64,000 nt of DNA from the NCBI GenBank assembly GCA_001769805.1, contig MEPO01000009.1, positions 124,001-188,000 on the forward strand. The letters are read 5' to 3'. This document shows, in pieces, positions 52,900 to 62,018 of this stretch. Numbering within the stretch: the stretch's first letter is position 1; the number at the start of each line of letters is the position of its first letter. Origin of the DNA: Bdellovibrionales bacterium GWA1_52_35 (GTDB lineage Bacteria > Bdellovibrionota > UBA1018). The notes under the pieces were generated by a model that worked only from the letters and a program-made list of their open reading frames with translations, was not told the DNA's origin and did not search any database. The translations under genes were made by a program, and so were the position numbers.

Positions 52900-53664
52900 T
52901 TACCGTTTAATAATTGACGGACTTAATATTTTCATGATTCCCAGGTACCCCAGTTTGAGGGAAGGGGTGAAAACGAACTCAAAATCCCTGTTCACTTCGC
53001 GCGTGACCAGCATCTTCCAGAAATGCCGGTTAAACCGGGGCTGGGCACCGCGAAGATCCACCAGCTCCAGGCCGGAGCGCTTGCCCATTTCGGTCAGTTC
53101 CTCAGGCTTGATGAAAAGATCAAATACGTGCAGATTCTTGGGGGTGTTCTTGACAAACCAATGCACGCCTTTGACCGCAAGAAGCCAGGAAAGGAAAGTC
53201 CGGTTGAAAGTGTGAAAGAAAAACAGGCCGCCGGGTTTCAAAATTCGGGCTGCTTCCTTCAGTACGGCTTCCGGATCATTGACGTGCTCCAGAAAATCCA
53301 TCGCACAAACGACATTGTAGGTATGGGACGGAACGGGAATGCGCGTCGCATCTGCTTTGAGATAGATAACACTGTGGGTGGTGTCGCGTTTGCGGGCAAT
53401 TTCGAGGCTTGGGGCTGAAAGATCCACACCCGTTACTTTGAAGCCGTTTTTGGCGAGGTAATTCGCGAGTAAACCGCCACCGCAGCCCATATCCAGGATG
53501 TTGGTCGGTCTGCGACCCGAGCGACTCTGGATTTCCCGGAGCACCCAGGGGTCTTTCAAGCGTGCTTCCGCCCGGAGAAGGGCGACTGGATGGGCGGAAC
53601 CTTCGTACCAGAGATCTCCGAAGTCGTCATACATCTGGTTGTTGATCGGGGGCTTGCTTTGCAT
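52900..53664 (-). CDS. UbiG-like class I SAM methyltransferase
   Basis: Start at ATG 53664 (254 residues), because GGA is well spaced before it; the longer TTG start at 53697 has a poor site. SAM motif I is ILDMGCGGGLLANYLAKNG, then VTGVDLSAPSLEIARK, FLEHVNDPEAVLKEAARILKPGGLFF and the UbiG-type FNRTFLSWLLAVKGVHWFVKNTPKNLHVFDLFIKPEEL. UbiG O-methylates ubiquinone intermediates. In this operon, behind a type III polyketide synthase, O-methylation of a phenolic lipid is as likely (inference). Overlaps the membrane protein gene by 38 bases. Confidence 0.85.
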   Translation of the reverse strand: MQSKPPINNQMYDDFGDLWYEGSAHPVALLRAEARLKDPWVLREIQSRSGRRPTNILDMGCGGGLLANYLAKNGFKVTGVDLSAPSLEIARKRDTTHSVIYLKADATRIPVPSHTYNVVCAMDFLEHVNDPEAVLKEAARILKPGGLFFFHTFNRTFLSWLLAVKGVHWFVKNTPKNLHVFDLFIKPEELTEMGKRSGLELVDLRGAQPRFNRHFWKMLVTREVNRDFEFVFTPSLKLGYLGIMKILSPSIIKR

Positions 53665-54070
53665 AGAAGTTCCAGAAAATAATTTGGTAAAGGCCAAATA
53701 CTCCTGCTGCTAATAAATAAAAAAGCAGAAAATTTGGAGCCTGTCGGACCAGCACAGCAATGCAAAAGAACAGCAACGGATGGAGCAGAAAAAGCAGCGC
53801 GTGAATAAAATGCTCAGTACCTTTGCAAAGCCGGGCATGGACCCATTCATCTTTTGCAACAAAAATACAGGAGAACACCGCTGCAATCCAGTAATATGTT
53901 GTCACCGGCGAGTGAAGCGCCAGCGCAATCGGGACCAGGACCGTCAGGGTATCCAAGGGGTGGCCGATGCGCTCCCACCGGGGGATTTCGCGCCGGTAGT
54001 GAAAGCCCACCTCATCCATGAGCATCAGAAGAGTGTGTACGGAAATGAGGGCGTAGGCTGCCGTGAGCAT
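53627..54070 (-). CDS. Small integral membrane protein, unknown function
   Basis: The 147-residue protein has four to five helices, with charged pairs in EVGFHYRREIPRWERIGHPLDTL and KDEWVHARLC. Translationally coupled to the PKS gene upstream (6-base gap) and to the methyltransferase downstream (38-base overlap). The histidines and acidic residues in the loops recall desaturase-type membrane enzymes, but no standard motif is present. Possibly a membrane partner in maturation of the polyketide lipid. Confidence 0.65.
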   Translation of the reverse strand: MLTAAYALISVHTLLMLMDEVGFHYRREIPRWERIGHPLDTLTVLVPIALALHSPVTTYYWIAAVFSCIFVAKDEWVHARLCKGTEHFIHALLFLLHPLLFFCIAVLVRQAPNFLLFYLLAAGVFGLYQIIFWNFYAKQAPDQQPDV

Positions 54071-54076
54071 GGCCGG

Positions 54077-55186
54077 TCAAGACTCCTTTTCCAAGAGTGC
54101 ACCCGCAATTGTCAGCCCTGGACCAAAGGCGATCGAGATGAGCTGGGTTCCGGCAGCAATGCCGGCGTCCCCGCAAACAGCAGCCCAGATATGTGGAAGC
54201 GTCGCTGAAGACATATTCCCGTAGTTTTGAAGAACCTGTCGGCTATGGCGCAGCTGAGTTGGAGTGAGGGCGAGTTCCTTTTCGACGAAATCCAGAATTT
54301 TTGGCCCACCTGGATGAATCAGGAACAGGGCCCGGGGCTTTTCCGTGCTGTAGTCCAACTGGACTTTTTCAAAGAGCGCCTCAAGATAGGTCTCCAGCTG
54401 ACTTGCAATCAATCCCGGGACTTCGGCCGAAAGTCCCATCACAAAAGAAATGTCAGAGAGGCGCCAGCTCATGGCATTCAGAGAGTCAGGGGTCAGCCAT
54501 TCCAGCAGGGCTTTGACCCGGAGTCCGGGATTTCGCCCCCGGTGAGTGCCCGGCAGTACGGAATAACGAATTGCGCCATCCGCAAATAGACTCTGCACCA
54601 CGTATTGCTCTGGAGCGTGGAGAGTTGGGTTGAAATGCAAAGAGCAGAGTTCCGTATGGACTATGTCCGCCCGGCTCATTTCCCTGGGAGCGGCTGACAC
54701 GTGATTCCCTGCAATGCGAATTGCAGGAATCGCAGCTGAACACCCCATATGGTAAAGGTGCGTGACCTGGCAGGAGCGGCCCCAGCCCCGTTTTGAAACC
54801 AGAGTCTGCGCTGCACTGGGGGAGACGTACCCCGTGCACGTCACATGAAAAAGATATTGCGGAGAGTTCGAATCACCTTCATAAAATCGATTAAAATATT
54901 CTTCCGCTTTTTTTTCGAAAAAGCGCAGCCGAACTTCCAGTCCATGACCGGTGGGTGCGGCTGCGGTATCAAATAACAGACGCTCAGCGCCGTCCGCGTA
55001 ATCCGGGAGATCATGGCCTCGATGCGCAATGTTTGAAGGTGAACAACCCAATCGCCTCAATAAACGGCGTTCATAATCAATATTCATGGAAGTTTTTGAA
55101 TGGGCTGCAGCAATCCATTCAAGTGATTGAGCCTGATCGATGGAATATTCAGGTCTCAGGATTCTGAAGTCCGTGATTGAAAACAT
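54077..55186 (-). CDS. Type III polyketide synthase
   Basis: Start taken as ATG 55186 (369 residues); the frame also opens with GTG at 55192. The chalcone-synthase catalytic triad is present: C149 in YHMGCSAAIPA, H291 in FLIHPGGPKI and N324 in NYGNMSSATL. FADGAIRYSV and LGCSPSNIAHRG-like segments also match. Type III PKSs condense malonyl-CoA onto an acyl-CoA starter to form pyrones, resorcinols or quinone heads. With a membrane protein and a UbiG-like methyltransferase it forms a compact three-gene operon, likely for an alkylresorcinol or alkylpyrone/quinone-type lipid (inference). Confidence 0.9.
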   Translation of the reverse strand: MFSITDFRILRPEYSIDQAQSLEWIAAAHSKTSMNIDYERRLLRRLGCSPSNIAHRGHDLPDYADGAERLLFDTAAAPTGHGLEVRLRFFEKKAEEYFNRFYEGDSNSPQYLFHVTCTGYVSPSAAQTLVSKRGWGRSCQVTHLYHMGCSAAIPAIRIAGNHVSAAPREMSRADIVHTELCSLHFNPTLHAPEQYVVQSLFADGAIRYSVLPGTHRGRNPGLRVKALLEWLTPDSLNAMSWRLSDISFVMGLSAEVPGLIASQLETYLEALFEKVQLDYSTEKPRALFLIHPGGPKILDFVEKELALTPTQLRHSRQVLQNYGNMSSATLPHIWAAVCGDAGIAAGTQLISIAFGPGLTIAGALLEKES

Positions 55187-55216
55187 GTGCACGCGGAGTG
55201 CAAGATTGATTCGCGC

Positions 55217-55245
55217 TTGATCTGGGCGTCGGAGTTGGCTAAATA
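55217..55245 (+). promoter_or_regulatory. Promoter of the exported beta-barrel gene, leaderless geometry
   Basis: TTGATC (55217-55222), a 17-base spacer and TAAATA (55240-55245) end 6 bases before ATG 55252. No Shine-Dalgarno is present. Confidence 0.6.
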
Positions 55246-55251
55246 TACATC

Positions 55252-56409
55252 ATGAGAATAACGCCACGAAACATTCTTGTCCTTTCTGTTTTGAGTGCAG
55301 CAACCGCTTTCACCTTGACTCCGGATCTGCTGGCAGATGACGCATTCGTTCTTCCTGAAGGAGTATTCAGATTCACTGCCGGATCCACTTTTGTGAATAG
55401 CTCTCAGTTTTATAACGAAAATCGAGTCAAAATCGAGCCAGGTTCGGCGCTCGCTAATCAGGTTAAAACAACCTTGACCGGACTCGGAGCGGGTTCGGGT
55501 TTGAGCCCGGCCATGGATGTAAAAAGTACGATATCGCGTGAGGATGTTGCCCTGGAATATGGATTGAACGATCGCACCAGTCTTTCTTTGCGACTTCCTC
55601 TGTATCTTTCGGTCAATATCAAAACTACGCCGAACGCAGATCTGAATGCCGCTTTAGCAGCGATTGGCGCAACTCCGCTCGGGTCTGCCGGTAAAGTCGG
55701 CGAGCTTTTCCAGAAGCTCTCGCGTGACGGAAAAAAGACCGGCACCGCTGGAGATTTACTCGTCGGTGGAAAATATCAGTTCCTCAGGTCCGGAGCGACG
55801 GGTTACAGCACCGAGCCGGATTCTTACCGCGCTTCATTTGCTTTGGGTATGAAGCTGCCTACTGGCAGTACTTCAAGTCCTGACACCAACGATCTGGCAA
55901 CGGCCACTGCTTCCAATACAAAGGCCTGGATTGTTGGCGCACGTACCTACTGGGATTATCAATTTACCTCGTTTTTTTATATCGATTTTTATTCTGAGCA
56001 CGAATATCGTTTCGCGGGTGCCCGGAAATTTCTCTCAGTGGACAGTTCGTACAATTACAGTGTACTGGATACGAGCTTCAGGTCCGGTGTTTACAACCAC
56101 CTCGAACTGGATTTTGCCTTCACTCCTGAAATCGTAAAGGGTTTGACCAGTGATTCAGGCATTCGTTTCATGGGCGATTTTACGGGTGAGGGGAAATATA
56201 CGGAGGCACCGGAGGGCTATGCCCCCCTCGTCGGCACTAATGAGAAGGCCACACGGTCGTATGTGATTTCTCCGTATCTGGGGGTTTTCTACACCGGCGC
56301 GCCACTGCCGCTGAAGTTCAAAACAGTTTACTATCAGCCGACCGGCGGCATGAACAGCAATGTGATCAACGGACTTTCGTTGATTGCGCAGGCTTATCTG
56401 AAGTTCTAG
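55252..56409 (+). CDS. Exported probable outer-membrane beta-barrel protein
   Basis: The 385-residue protein has a signal peptide (1-28, ending LADD). It consists of amphipathic beta strands throughout (GVFRFTAGSTFVNS, EDVALEYGLNDRTSLSLRLPLYL, ASFALGMKLPTGS, FFYIDFYSEHEYRF) and ends IAQAYLKF with C-terminal Phe. These features resemble transporter-like barrels of the Omp85-independent outer-membrane type. No specific family recognised. Own leaderless-type promoter. Confidence 0.8.
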   Translation: MRITPRNILVLSVLSAATAFTLTPDLLADDAFVLPEGVFRFTAGSTFVNSSQFYNENRVKIEPGSALANQVKTTLTGLGAGSGLSPAMDVKSTISREDVALEYGLNDRTSLSLRLPLYLSVNIKTTPNADLNAALAAIGATPLGSAGKVGELFQKLSRDGKKTGTAGDLLVGGKYQFLRSGATGYSTEPDSYRASFALGMKLPTGSTSSPDTNDLATATASNTKAWIVGARTYWDYQFTSFFYIDFYSEHEYRFAGARKFLSVDSSYNYSVLDTSFRSGVYNHLELDFAFTPEIVKGLTSDSGIRFMGDFTGEGKYTEAPEGYAPLVGTNEKATRSYVISPYLGVFYTGAPLPLKFKTVYYQPTGGMNSNVINGLSLIAQAYLKF

Positions 56410-56417
56410 CAGTTCCC

Positions 56418-57095
56418 CTAGCACTTCCTAAGAATTGCTTTGATCTGCGCCGGGGTGAAAAGTGTTCCTTTTCCGACCCCCGGACAGTCGCGGATGACTT
56501 CGCTCGTCCAGGTTTTCGCGTTCATGTTGTCCGGCCAGAAGGGCCAGGTTCGACACTGCGTGGGGCGCGCTTTGTAAATCGTGCACCGCTTCTTTTTAAG
56601 AAAGCGGCAGCCGGTTTCTTTGAGAGGTGAGCGGGTCTTCGGATTGGCCGGTGTAAGGTAAACATACCCGTCATGAGAATTGCAGAATTCCTGCAGGAGT
56701 TCCGAGAGCGAAAGCTTCAGATGTTTTGCCAGACGCTGCTGGTCTTTGCTGGTGAGATAGACGTACCCATAACCTTTGCGCGAAAGGCAGCACTGACCTG
56801 AGCCCTGGCACTGGAACCGGATTCCCGTGCTCCACCAGGTTTCGTCAGTTTTCGAATGCACCAGATTTTCTTTTGCGGTTTTGCTCAGTCGCTTGATTTC
56901 AGCTTCGCGTTGAAGAGCCTTGCCTTTTTTCCCGACAGCCTCGGTGTAGACGAGCTGAACAGGAAGTCGCGAACGTACGTATTTGGCTCCCTGACCTTCG
57001 GTATGCTTTTCGAGGCGGTTTTCAAGGTCATTCGTGATTCCAGTATAAAGTGACTGGTCGTTGCACCGGAGAATGTAGACGACGTAAGATTTCAT
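56418..57095 (-). CDS. GIY-YIG nuclease-like domain fused to a YkgJ cysteine-cluster domain
   Basis: The protein has 225 residues. Residues 1-80 are a GIY-YIG domain of the YhbQ/UPF0213 type: VVYILRCNDQSLYTGITNDLENRLEKH (Tyr pairs and catalytic Arg), then QREAEIKRL with the metal-binding Glu. Residues about 90-225 are a YkgJ-type Zn/Fe chelating cluster: RFQCQGSGQCCLSRKG, CRFLKKKRCTIYKARPTQCRTWPFWP, DCPGVGKGT. I have usually seen these as separate proteins; here they share one frame with no stop between. It may link a DNA-strand nuclease activity to a metal or redox cofactor (inference). Confidence 0.85.
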   Translation of the reverse strand: MKSYVVYILRCNDQSLYTGITNDLENRLEKHTEGQGAKYVRSRLPVQLVYTEAVGKKGKALQREAEIKRLSKTAKENLVHSKTDETWWSTGIRFQCQGSGQCCLSRKGYGYVYLTSKDQQRLAKHLKLSLSELLQEFCNSHDGYVYLTPANPKTRSPLKETGCRFLKKKRCTIYKARPTQCRTWPFWPDNMNAKTWTSEVIRDCPGVGKGTLFTPAQIKAILRKC

Positions 57096-57099
57096 CCGA

Positions 57100-57888
57100 T
57101 TAAAGACTCCCTTCGCTTAGAAAAGCGGAAATTTCGTTAAGGATCCCGGTTGGGTTTTCGCGGTGAGGCAGGTGGCCGCCGCCCTGAACAATCAATTGCT
57201 GACAGGGTCCGCCCGCGAAATCGCAAATCAACTGTGAGTGCTTCACGGTTCCAAATTCATCATGATCCCCTTGTATTGTCAAAACTGCTGATTTCACCTT
57301 TGGCAGCACCTCATGCAGGCTCCAGGAAGCAAACTGGGGGGAGAGCCAGGTTTCGGTCCAGGAGGCAAATACCAGGTCGGCTTTGTTGCCATGGTATTTA
57401 CTCAGTTTGCTGATCGTATTGTCTTTCTCTGCTCGCGCTTTTGCCTGCGCGACGGCGCAAAAAGTAGCTGCTTCCATATAAGTCGGCGCTGAAATCGAAA
57501 TCACAGCAGGGGTGCGATGACCCAGTCGGGAGGCGGCGACCAAAGCGATTGCACCACCCACGCTGTGGCCCAGCAGAATAACGGAATCCAAATGGAATGA
57601 TTCGAGGACTGCGGGAAGAAAGACATCCGCCTCTTCTTCCATGAATGAAGGAGAGGGAAGTGAAACGCGCGCACTGGACTGTCCATAACCGAGCCGGTCA
57701 TAAGCGATGACCGGTCTGTTCAGGTGCTCTGAAAGCTGAGTAGGAAAACTTTTCCACATTTCAATGCAGCCCAGTGAATCATGCATCAGCAGAAGAGGCG
57801 CTTTCGACCCGCGTGAAGTCGGAAGCGTTGGTTTCCATAAGCGTGCTGCGAGGTCCCCGCCTGGAACAGAGATTCTGAAATCCTGCAT
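57100..57888 (-). CDS. Alpha/beta hydrolase
   Basis: The 262-residue protein has the canonical fold: LLLMHDSLG oxyanion strand, nucleophile elbow VILLGHSVGGAIAL (S109), acid candidate in LTIQGDHDEFG, and the catalytic His in GGGHLPHRENP. It resembles haloperoxidase/esterase-type members; the substrate is not deducible. The stop lies 4 bases from the GIY-YIG-YkgJ start, so the two are probably co-transcribed. Confidence 0.9.
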   Translation of the reverse strand: MQDFRISVPGGDLAARLWKPTLPTSRGSKAPLLLMHDSLGCIEMWKSFPTQLSEHLNRPVIAYDRLGYGQSSARVSLPSPSFMEEEADVFLPAVLESFHLDSVILLGHSVGGAIALVAASRLGHRTPAVISISAPTYMEAATFCAVAQAKARAEKDNTISKLSKYHGNKADLVFASWTETWLSPQFASWSLHEVLPKVKSAVLTIQGDHDEFGTVKHSQLICDFAGGPCQQLIVQGGGHLPHRENPTGILNEISAFLSEGSL

Positions 57889-57916
57889 GGAATCAGTCTA
57901 GCACGTCTCGTGGGTT

Positions 57917-60682
57917 ATGGCACGCCAAGTGCTCGACCGAATGGCTATGCCGGAAGCCATGAAAGAAGCCTTGAAAGGAGCCACGGACTCAAACCCGAGC
58001 CAGGAAAAGATCTGGCATGCCATGCGCCAAGAACGAATCCTGACGCTGTACTCGGTGGAGCGCAAACAAGGATTATCGGCGGAGGAGGTACGCAAGCGCC
58101 TCGAGACCCATGGACCGAATGCGCTGCCCGAAAAAAAACGTCATTCCATTTTCATAGTATTTCTCAGGCAATTTAAAAGTCCTTTGATTTATCTTCTGCT
58201 TTTTGCAGCAGCTGGCGCATTGCTGCTCGGAGAGCTGCGTGATTCAATCGTCATTTTGGTTGTGGTTCTGCTTAATTCGTTGATCGGCGCCTTCCAGGAG
58301 GGACGGGCCGAAGGCGCAATGGAAGCCCTACGTCAGATCTCCAGCCTTAAAACCCGCGTCTTGCGGGATGCCAAGGAGCAGATCGTACCGGCTCGGGATC
58401 TTGTACCCGGAGATATTCTGCTTCTTGCGGCAGGCGACGCAATAGGAGCGGATGCACGCCTGATAGAAGCGGCAAGCCTTGAAATCGCGGAGGCCGCACT
58501 GACTGGGGAGTCTGTACCCGTTGAAAAAAAACTCGAACCTCTGCCTCAGGAAACCTTGCTCGCGGACCGTCTCAACATGGCTTATGCCGGAACGCATGTC
58601 ACGGCCGGGCGGGGTGTCGCGGTCGTCGTGGCAATCGGACTAATGACGGAAGTAGGAAAGATTTCAGAGCTGACCCAAGGTGGAGAGGAGCCGAAAACCC
58701 CTTTGGAAATCAGAATCGCACAATTTGGGCGTTATCTGATCTATGCCGCCGGAGCGCTCTTTTTCGTGATCATTGGATTAGGACGTTTGCGTCAGATTCC
58801 GTTTTCAGAAATCTTCATGATCGGTGTCAGTCAGGTGGTTTCAATGATTCCGGAAGGGCTTCCTGTCGCGGTCACTATCGCCCTCGCCGTGGGCGTGCAG
58901 AGAATGGCCGCCCGGAAGGCCATCGTGAGGCGCCTCTCGGCCGTCGAAACTCTGGGGTCGACGAGCGTGATCTGCAGCGATAAAACAGGGACTTTGACCC
59001 GGAACGAAATGACAGTGACTGCAGTTTATCTTCCGGACGGGCGCGAAATTGAAGTCACCGGCATCGGCTATGTCCCGGAAGGAGAGTTTCGTCACAACGG
59101 AAGTAGTCATTCCAAGGCCGACGCCGAGGGTCAGCTTGTAAAACTGATTGAAGCGGGGGTTCTTTGCAATGATTCGCAACTTCTGAAAGCAGAGGGAAAT
59201 ACCGGAGAGTGGAAATCGGTAGGTGATCCGACGGAAGTGGCTCTTCTTACTCTGGCGTTGAAAGCAGGAGTGGATGTACAGCGGATTCGAAGTCAATTTC
59301 CCAGAGTCGCTGAAATTCCATTTGAATCCGGAATCAAAATGATGGCGACCCGGCATGCAAGAAACGGTGACTCCGTCGTCTATGTGAAAGGCGCCGTCGA
59401 GGTGGTTCTTGATCTTTGCCAACCCGAAAAACAAGAGCGGGAGAATATCCAGCAGGCAGCCGAAAAAATGGCTTCCCATGCCCTTCGCGTACTGGCTATC
59501 GCCGGCCTTCAAAATCTCGACGGTGCGATGGACGATTTTAATTCGCTCAGGGGAAAAGTCAGATTCCTCGGTTTAATTGGACAGTTGGATCCACCCAGGG
59601 AGGAGGCCAAGGAGGCGGTGGCCCAATGTCAGAGTGCGGGCATTCGTCCGGTCATGGTGACGGGCGATCACAAGACCACGGGTTGGGCGATTGCTCACAG
59701 GCTTGGAATTGCGACCGATAAAAATACCGCAATCGATGGTGCCGAGCTGGAGCGTTTGACAGATGACGAATTGTCTCAGCAACTTGATAAAATCGCGGTT
59801 TTCGCTCGAGTGCACCCTGCACAAAAATTGCGGATTGTTGAAGCGTATCAAGCCAGAAAGTATGTCGTGGCAATGACCGGAGACGGGGTGAATGACGCTC
59901 CGGCACTGGCGCGGGCCAACGTGGGCGTTGCCATGGGAATTTCCGGCACCGAAGTCGCCAAGGAAGCGTCAAAAATTGTAATTATGGACGACAATTTTGC
60001 CACTTTGGTGACAGCCGTGGCCGAGGGGCGGCTTATTTACCGGAATATCAAGAAATTGATTCTTTACCTATTTTCCACTTCAAGTGCAGAGATCATCGTC
60101 TTGATCTCCGCGCTTGCATTTGGTTATCCTCCGCCGCTGGCGGCGGTCCAGATTCTCTGGATCAATCTGGTAACAGACGGAGCAGTCACGGTAACGCTCA
60201 TCATCGAGCCTGCTGAGGGTGATGAGATGCGCAATTCTCCTATTCCGCTGCAGGAGCCACTTCTGACCACACCTCTCCTGCGGCGCCTGGCATTGCTGGC
60301 GCCCGCTATTGCTTTGTCGACCCTGGGTCTGTTCGTATTCCGCCTGAAAGCGGGGGTACCGCTTGATCAGGCCCGCACGGAGGCGTTCACGGTGCTTGCC
60401 GTTTCTCAGTGGTACAACGTTCTGAATTGTCGCTCAGATCATCAATCTGTATTTCGGCAAAGCCTGTTCAGAAATAAGTGGCTGATGGCCGGTTTAACAG
60501 TGGGCGTCCTGCTTCAGGCACTGGTGGTTTACTGGTCGCCGCTGAACGTACTCTTTCATACGGTACCGCTGCCGCCTGGTGAAATCGTCAGAATAGTCAT
60601 TTTGGCGAGTCTGGTCGTCTGGGTTGAAGAACTGAGAAAAGTATTCGTCAGGCGGCGCAAAGGGCGGCGCCAGGAGATTTAA
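57917..60682 (+). CDS. Cation-transporting P-type ATPase (PMCA/SERCA-like P2)
   Basis: The 921-residue protein has the P-type layout: an N-terminal actuator with TGES (LTGESVPVEK), phosphorylation site SDKTGTLTRNEM, nucleotide-binding domain, hinge MTGDGVNDAPALARANVGVAMGISGTEVAKEAS, and ten helices including PEGLP in helix 4 and the NLVTDG motif in helix 6. This is the P2 type, for Ca2+ or related cations; bacterial members can also move Mn or Na. The usual long cytosolic N-terminus starts WHAMRQERILTLYSVE near residue 34, so a start later than 57917 is possible. It is followed at 3 bases by nfeD. Confidence 0.92.
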   Translation: MARQVLDRMAMPEAMKEALKGATDSNPSQEKIWHAMRQERILTLYSVERKQGLSAEEVRKRLETHGPNALPEKKRHSIFIVFLRQFKSPLIYLLLFAAAGALLLGELRDSIVILVVVLLNSLIGAFQEGRAEGAMEALRQISSLKTRVLRDAKEQIVPARDLVPGDILLLAAGDAIGADARLIEAASLEIAEAALTGESVPVEKKLEPLPQETLLADRLNMAYAGTHVTAGRGVAVVVAIGLMTEVGKISELTQGGEEPKTPLEIRIAQFGRYLIYAAGALFFVIIGLGRLRQIPFSEIFMIGVSQVVSMIPEGLPVAVTIALAVGVQRMAARKAIVRRLSAVETLGSTSVICSDKTGTLTRNEMTVTAVYLPDGREIEVTGIGYVPEGEFRHNGSSHSKADAEGQLVKLIEAGVLCNDSQLLKAEGNTGEWKSVGDPTEVALLTLALKAGVDVQRIRSQFPRVAEIPFESGIKMMATRHARNGDSVVYVKGAVEVVLDLCQPEKQERENIQQAAEKMASHALRVLAIAGLQNLDGAMDDFNSLRGKVRFLGLIGQLDPPREEAKEAVAQCQSAGIRPVMVTGDHKTTGWAIAHRLGIATDKNTAIDGAELERLTDDELSQQLDKIAVFARVHPAQKLRIVEAYQARKYVVAMTGDGVNDAPALARANVGVAMGISGTEVAKEASKIVIMDDNFATLVTAVAEGRLIYRNIKKLILYLFSTSSAEIIVLISALAFGYPPPLAAVQILWINLVTDGAVTVTLIIEPAEGDEMRNSPIPLQEPLLTTPLLRRLALLAPAIALSTLGLFVFRLKAGVPLDQARTEAFTVLAVSQWYNVLNCRSDHQSVFRQSLFRNKWLMAGLTVGVLLQALVVYWSPLNVLFHTVPLPPGEIVRIVILASLVVWVEELRKVFVRRRKGRRQEI

Positions 60683-60685
60683 GCT

Positions 60686-62017
60686 ATGTCTCGCTTGTTT
60701 TTGTTTGGCGTGCTTCTGGGTATCTCGTTGTTTGAACCGACTCCGGGTCTTTCCAACGAAATCAGAGTTTTGCGAATCGAAGGCGTCATCAATCCGCTCA
60801 GCTCACGATATCTTGAACGCGAAACCGAACGAGCAGCAGGCGAAAATGCTCATGCCGTCGTGCTGGAACTCAATACCCCCGGCGGACTTGAATCATCCAT
60901 GAGGGGAATGGTCCAAGCAATGCTGGGAGCAAGTATTCCGGTCATCGTTTATGTTGCGCCTCAGGGAGCACGGGCCGCATCGGCAGGTATGTTTCTCACG
61001 ATAGCGGGTCATGTGGCAGCAATGGCTCCGGGTACCAACATAGGGGCTGCTCACCCCGTGGGCATCGGTGGAGCGCAGGAGCAGAAGCCTGATGAAGTGA
61101 TGAAAAGCAAGGTAGTCAATGACGCTGCAGCTCTGGCGCGAGCCATCGCCAAAGAACGAGGCAAAAACGCCATTTGGGCTGAAGAAGCGGTTCGTAAAAG
61201 TGTCTCGATCACGGCGGACGAAGCACTGGCAAAACAGGTGATAGATATTATTGCGAAGGATCGGAACGAGCTTTTGCGGAAGTTGCATGGAAGAAGAGTC
61301 TTTCTTCGATCGGGGGAAGTGGTGCTCAACACGGCAGCAGCCCGCATTTCAGAAAAGCCAATGCAATTGCCGGAAAAAATTCTCCACACGATCACTGATC
61401 CGAATATCGCGTACCTTCTGATGAGTATTGGATTCATTGGAATTATCGCTGAACTGTACAGTCCCGGCCTCATTTTCCCCGGCGTGATCGGCGTTCTTTC
61501 TTTGCTTGTGGGCTTTACTGCAATCGGGAGTCTGCCTATCGGCTGGGCCGGCCTGGCCTTATTGGTGCTTGGTATTCTTCTTCTCGTCTTTGAGGCCCAG
61601 GCCCCGGGCTTTGGTATTTTTGGAATAGCAGGAATTGTCGCCTTCGCTCTCGGTTCACTCATGCTGTACACACCTGTCACGACGCCTTCTCCGGCGCTGC
61701 CGCAGGTGAAAGTCAGTCCCTGGCTGATTGCAGCGATCACTGCGGGATTTGGTGCTTTCGTCTGGGTGGTCTTCAGAGCCGCGGTCATTCCGATGCGACA
61801 TCCCTCACCGGTTGGCGGCGCGGCCTTGATTGGCAGTGTGGGGATAGCGCTGACGGAGCTGGCTCCGGATGGCTTTGTGAGAATCGATAGCGAGGAGTGG
61901 AGCGCAAGCTTATTGCCCGAGGGAGCAACGGACGTGATCCCTGCTGGAGCAAAAGTAGAGGTAGTCGCCGTGGACGGGGTAATTCTTAAAGTGCGAAAAG
62001 CGCAAAAAGGGAGCTGA
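60686..62017 (+). CDS. nfeD: NfeD family membrane serine protease
   Basis: The 443-residue long form of NfeD has a signal peptide, a ClpP-like protease domain with catalytic Ser in GARAASAGMFLT, the GTNIGAAHPV segment with Lys further on, then four helices and a C-terminal OB-like domain (about 380-443). An AGGAG site precedes it, inside the end of the ATPase gene. Characterised long NfeD proteins cleave the hydrophobic C-terminus of the partner stomatin, here encoded next at a 1-base gap. Confidence 0.93.
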   Translation: MSRLFLFGVLLGISLFEPTPGLSNEIRVLRIEGVINPLSSRYLERETERAAGENAHAVVLELNTPGGLESSMRGMVQAMLGASIPVIVYVAPQGARAASAGMFLTIAGHVAAMAPGTNIGAAHPVGIGGAQEQKPDEVMKSKVVNDAAALARAIAKERGKNAIWAEEAVRKSVSITADEALAKQVIDIIAKDRNELLRKLHGRRVFLRSGEVVLNTAAARISEKPMQLPEKILHTITDPNIAYLLMSIGFIGIIAELYSPGLIFPGVIGVLSLLVGFTAIGSLPIGWAGLALLVLGILLLVFEAQAPGFGIFGIAGIVAFALGSLMLYTPVTTPSPALPQVKVSPWLIAAITAGFGAFVWVVFRAAVIPMRHPSPVGGAALIGSVGIALTELAPDGFVRIDSEEWSASLLPEGATDVIPAGAKVEVVAVDGVILKVRKAQKGS

Positions 62018-62018
62018 A

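Noticed and set aside
58841..59512. Minus-strand frame opposite the P-type ATPase
   Set aside because: A shadow of the ATPase nucleotide-binding region with no domain.
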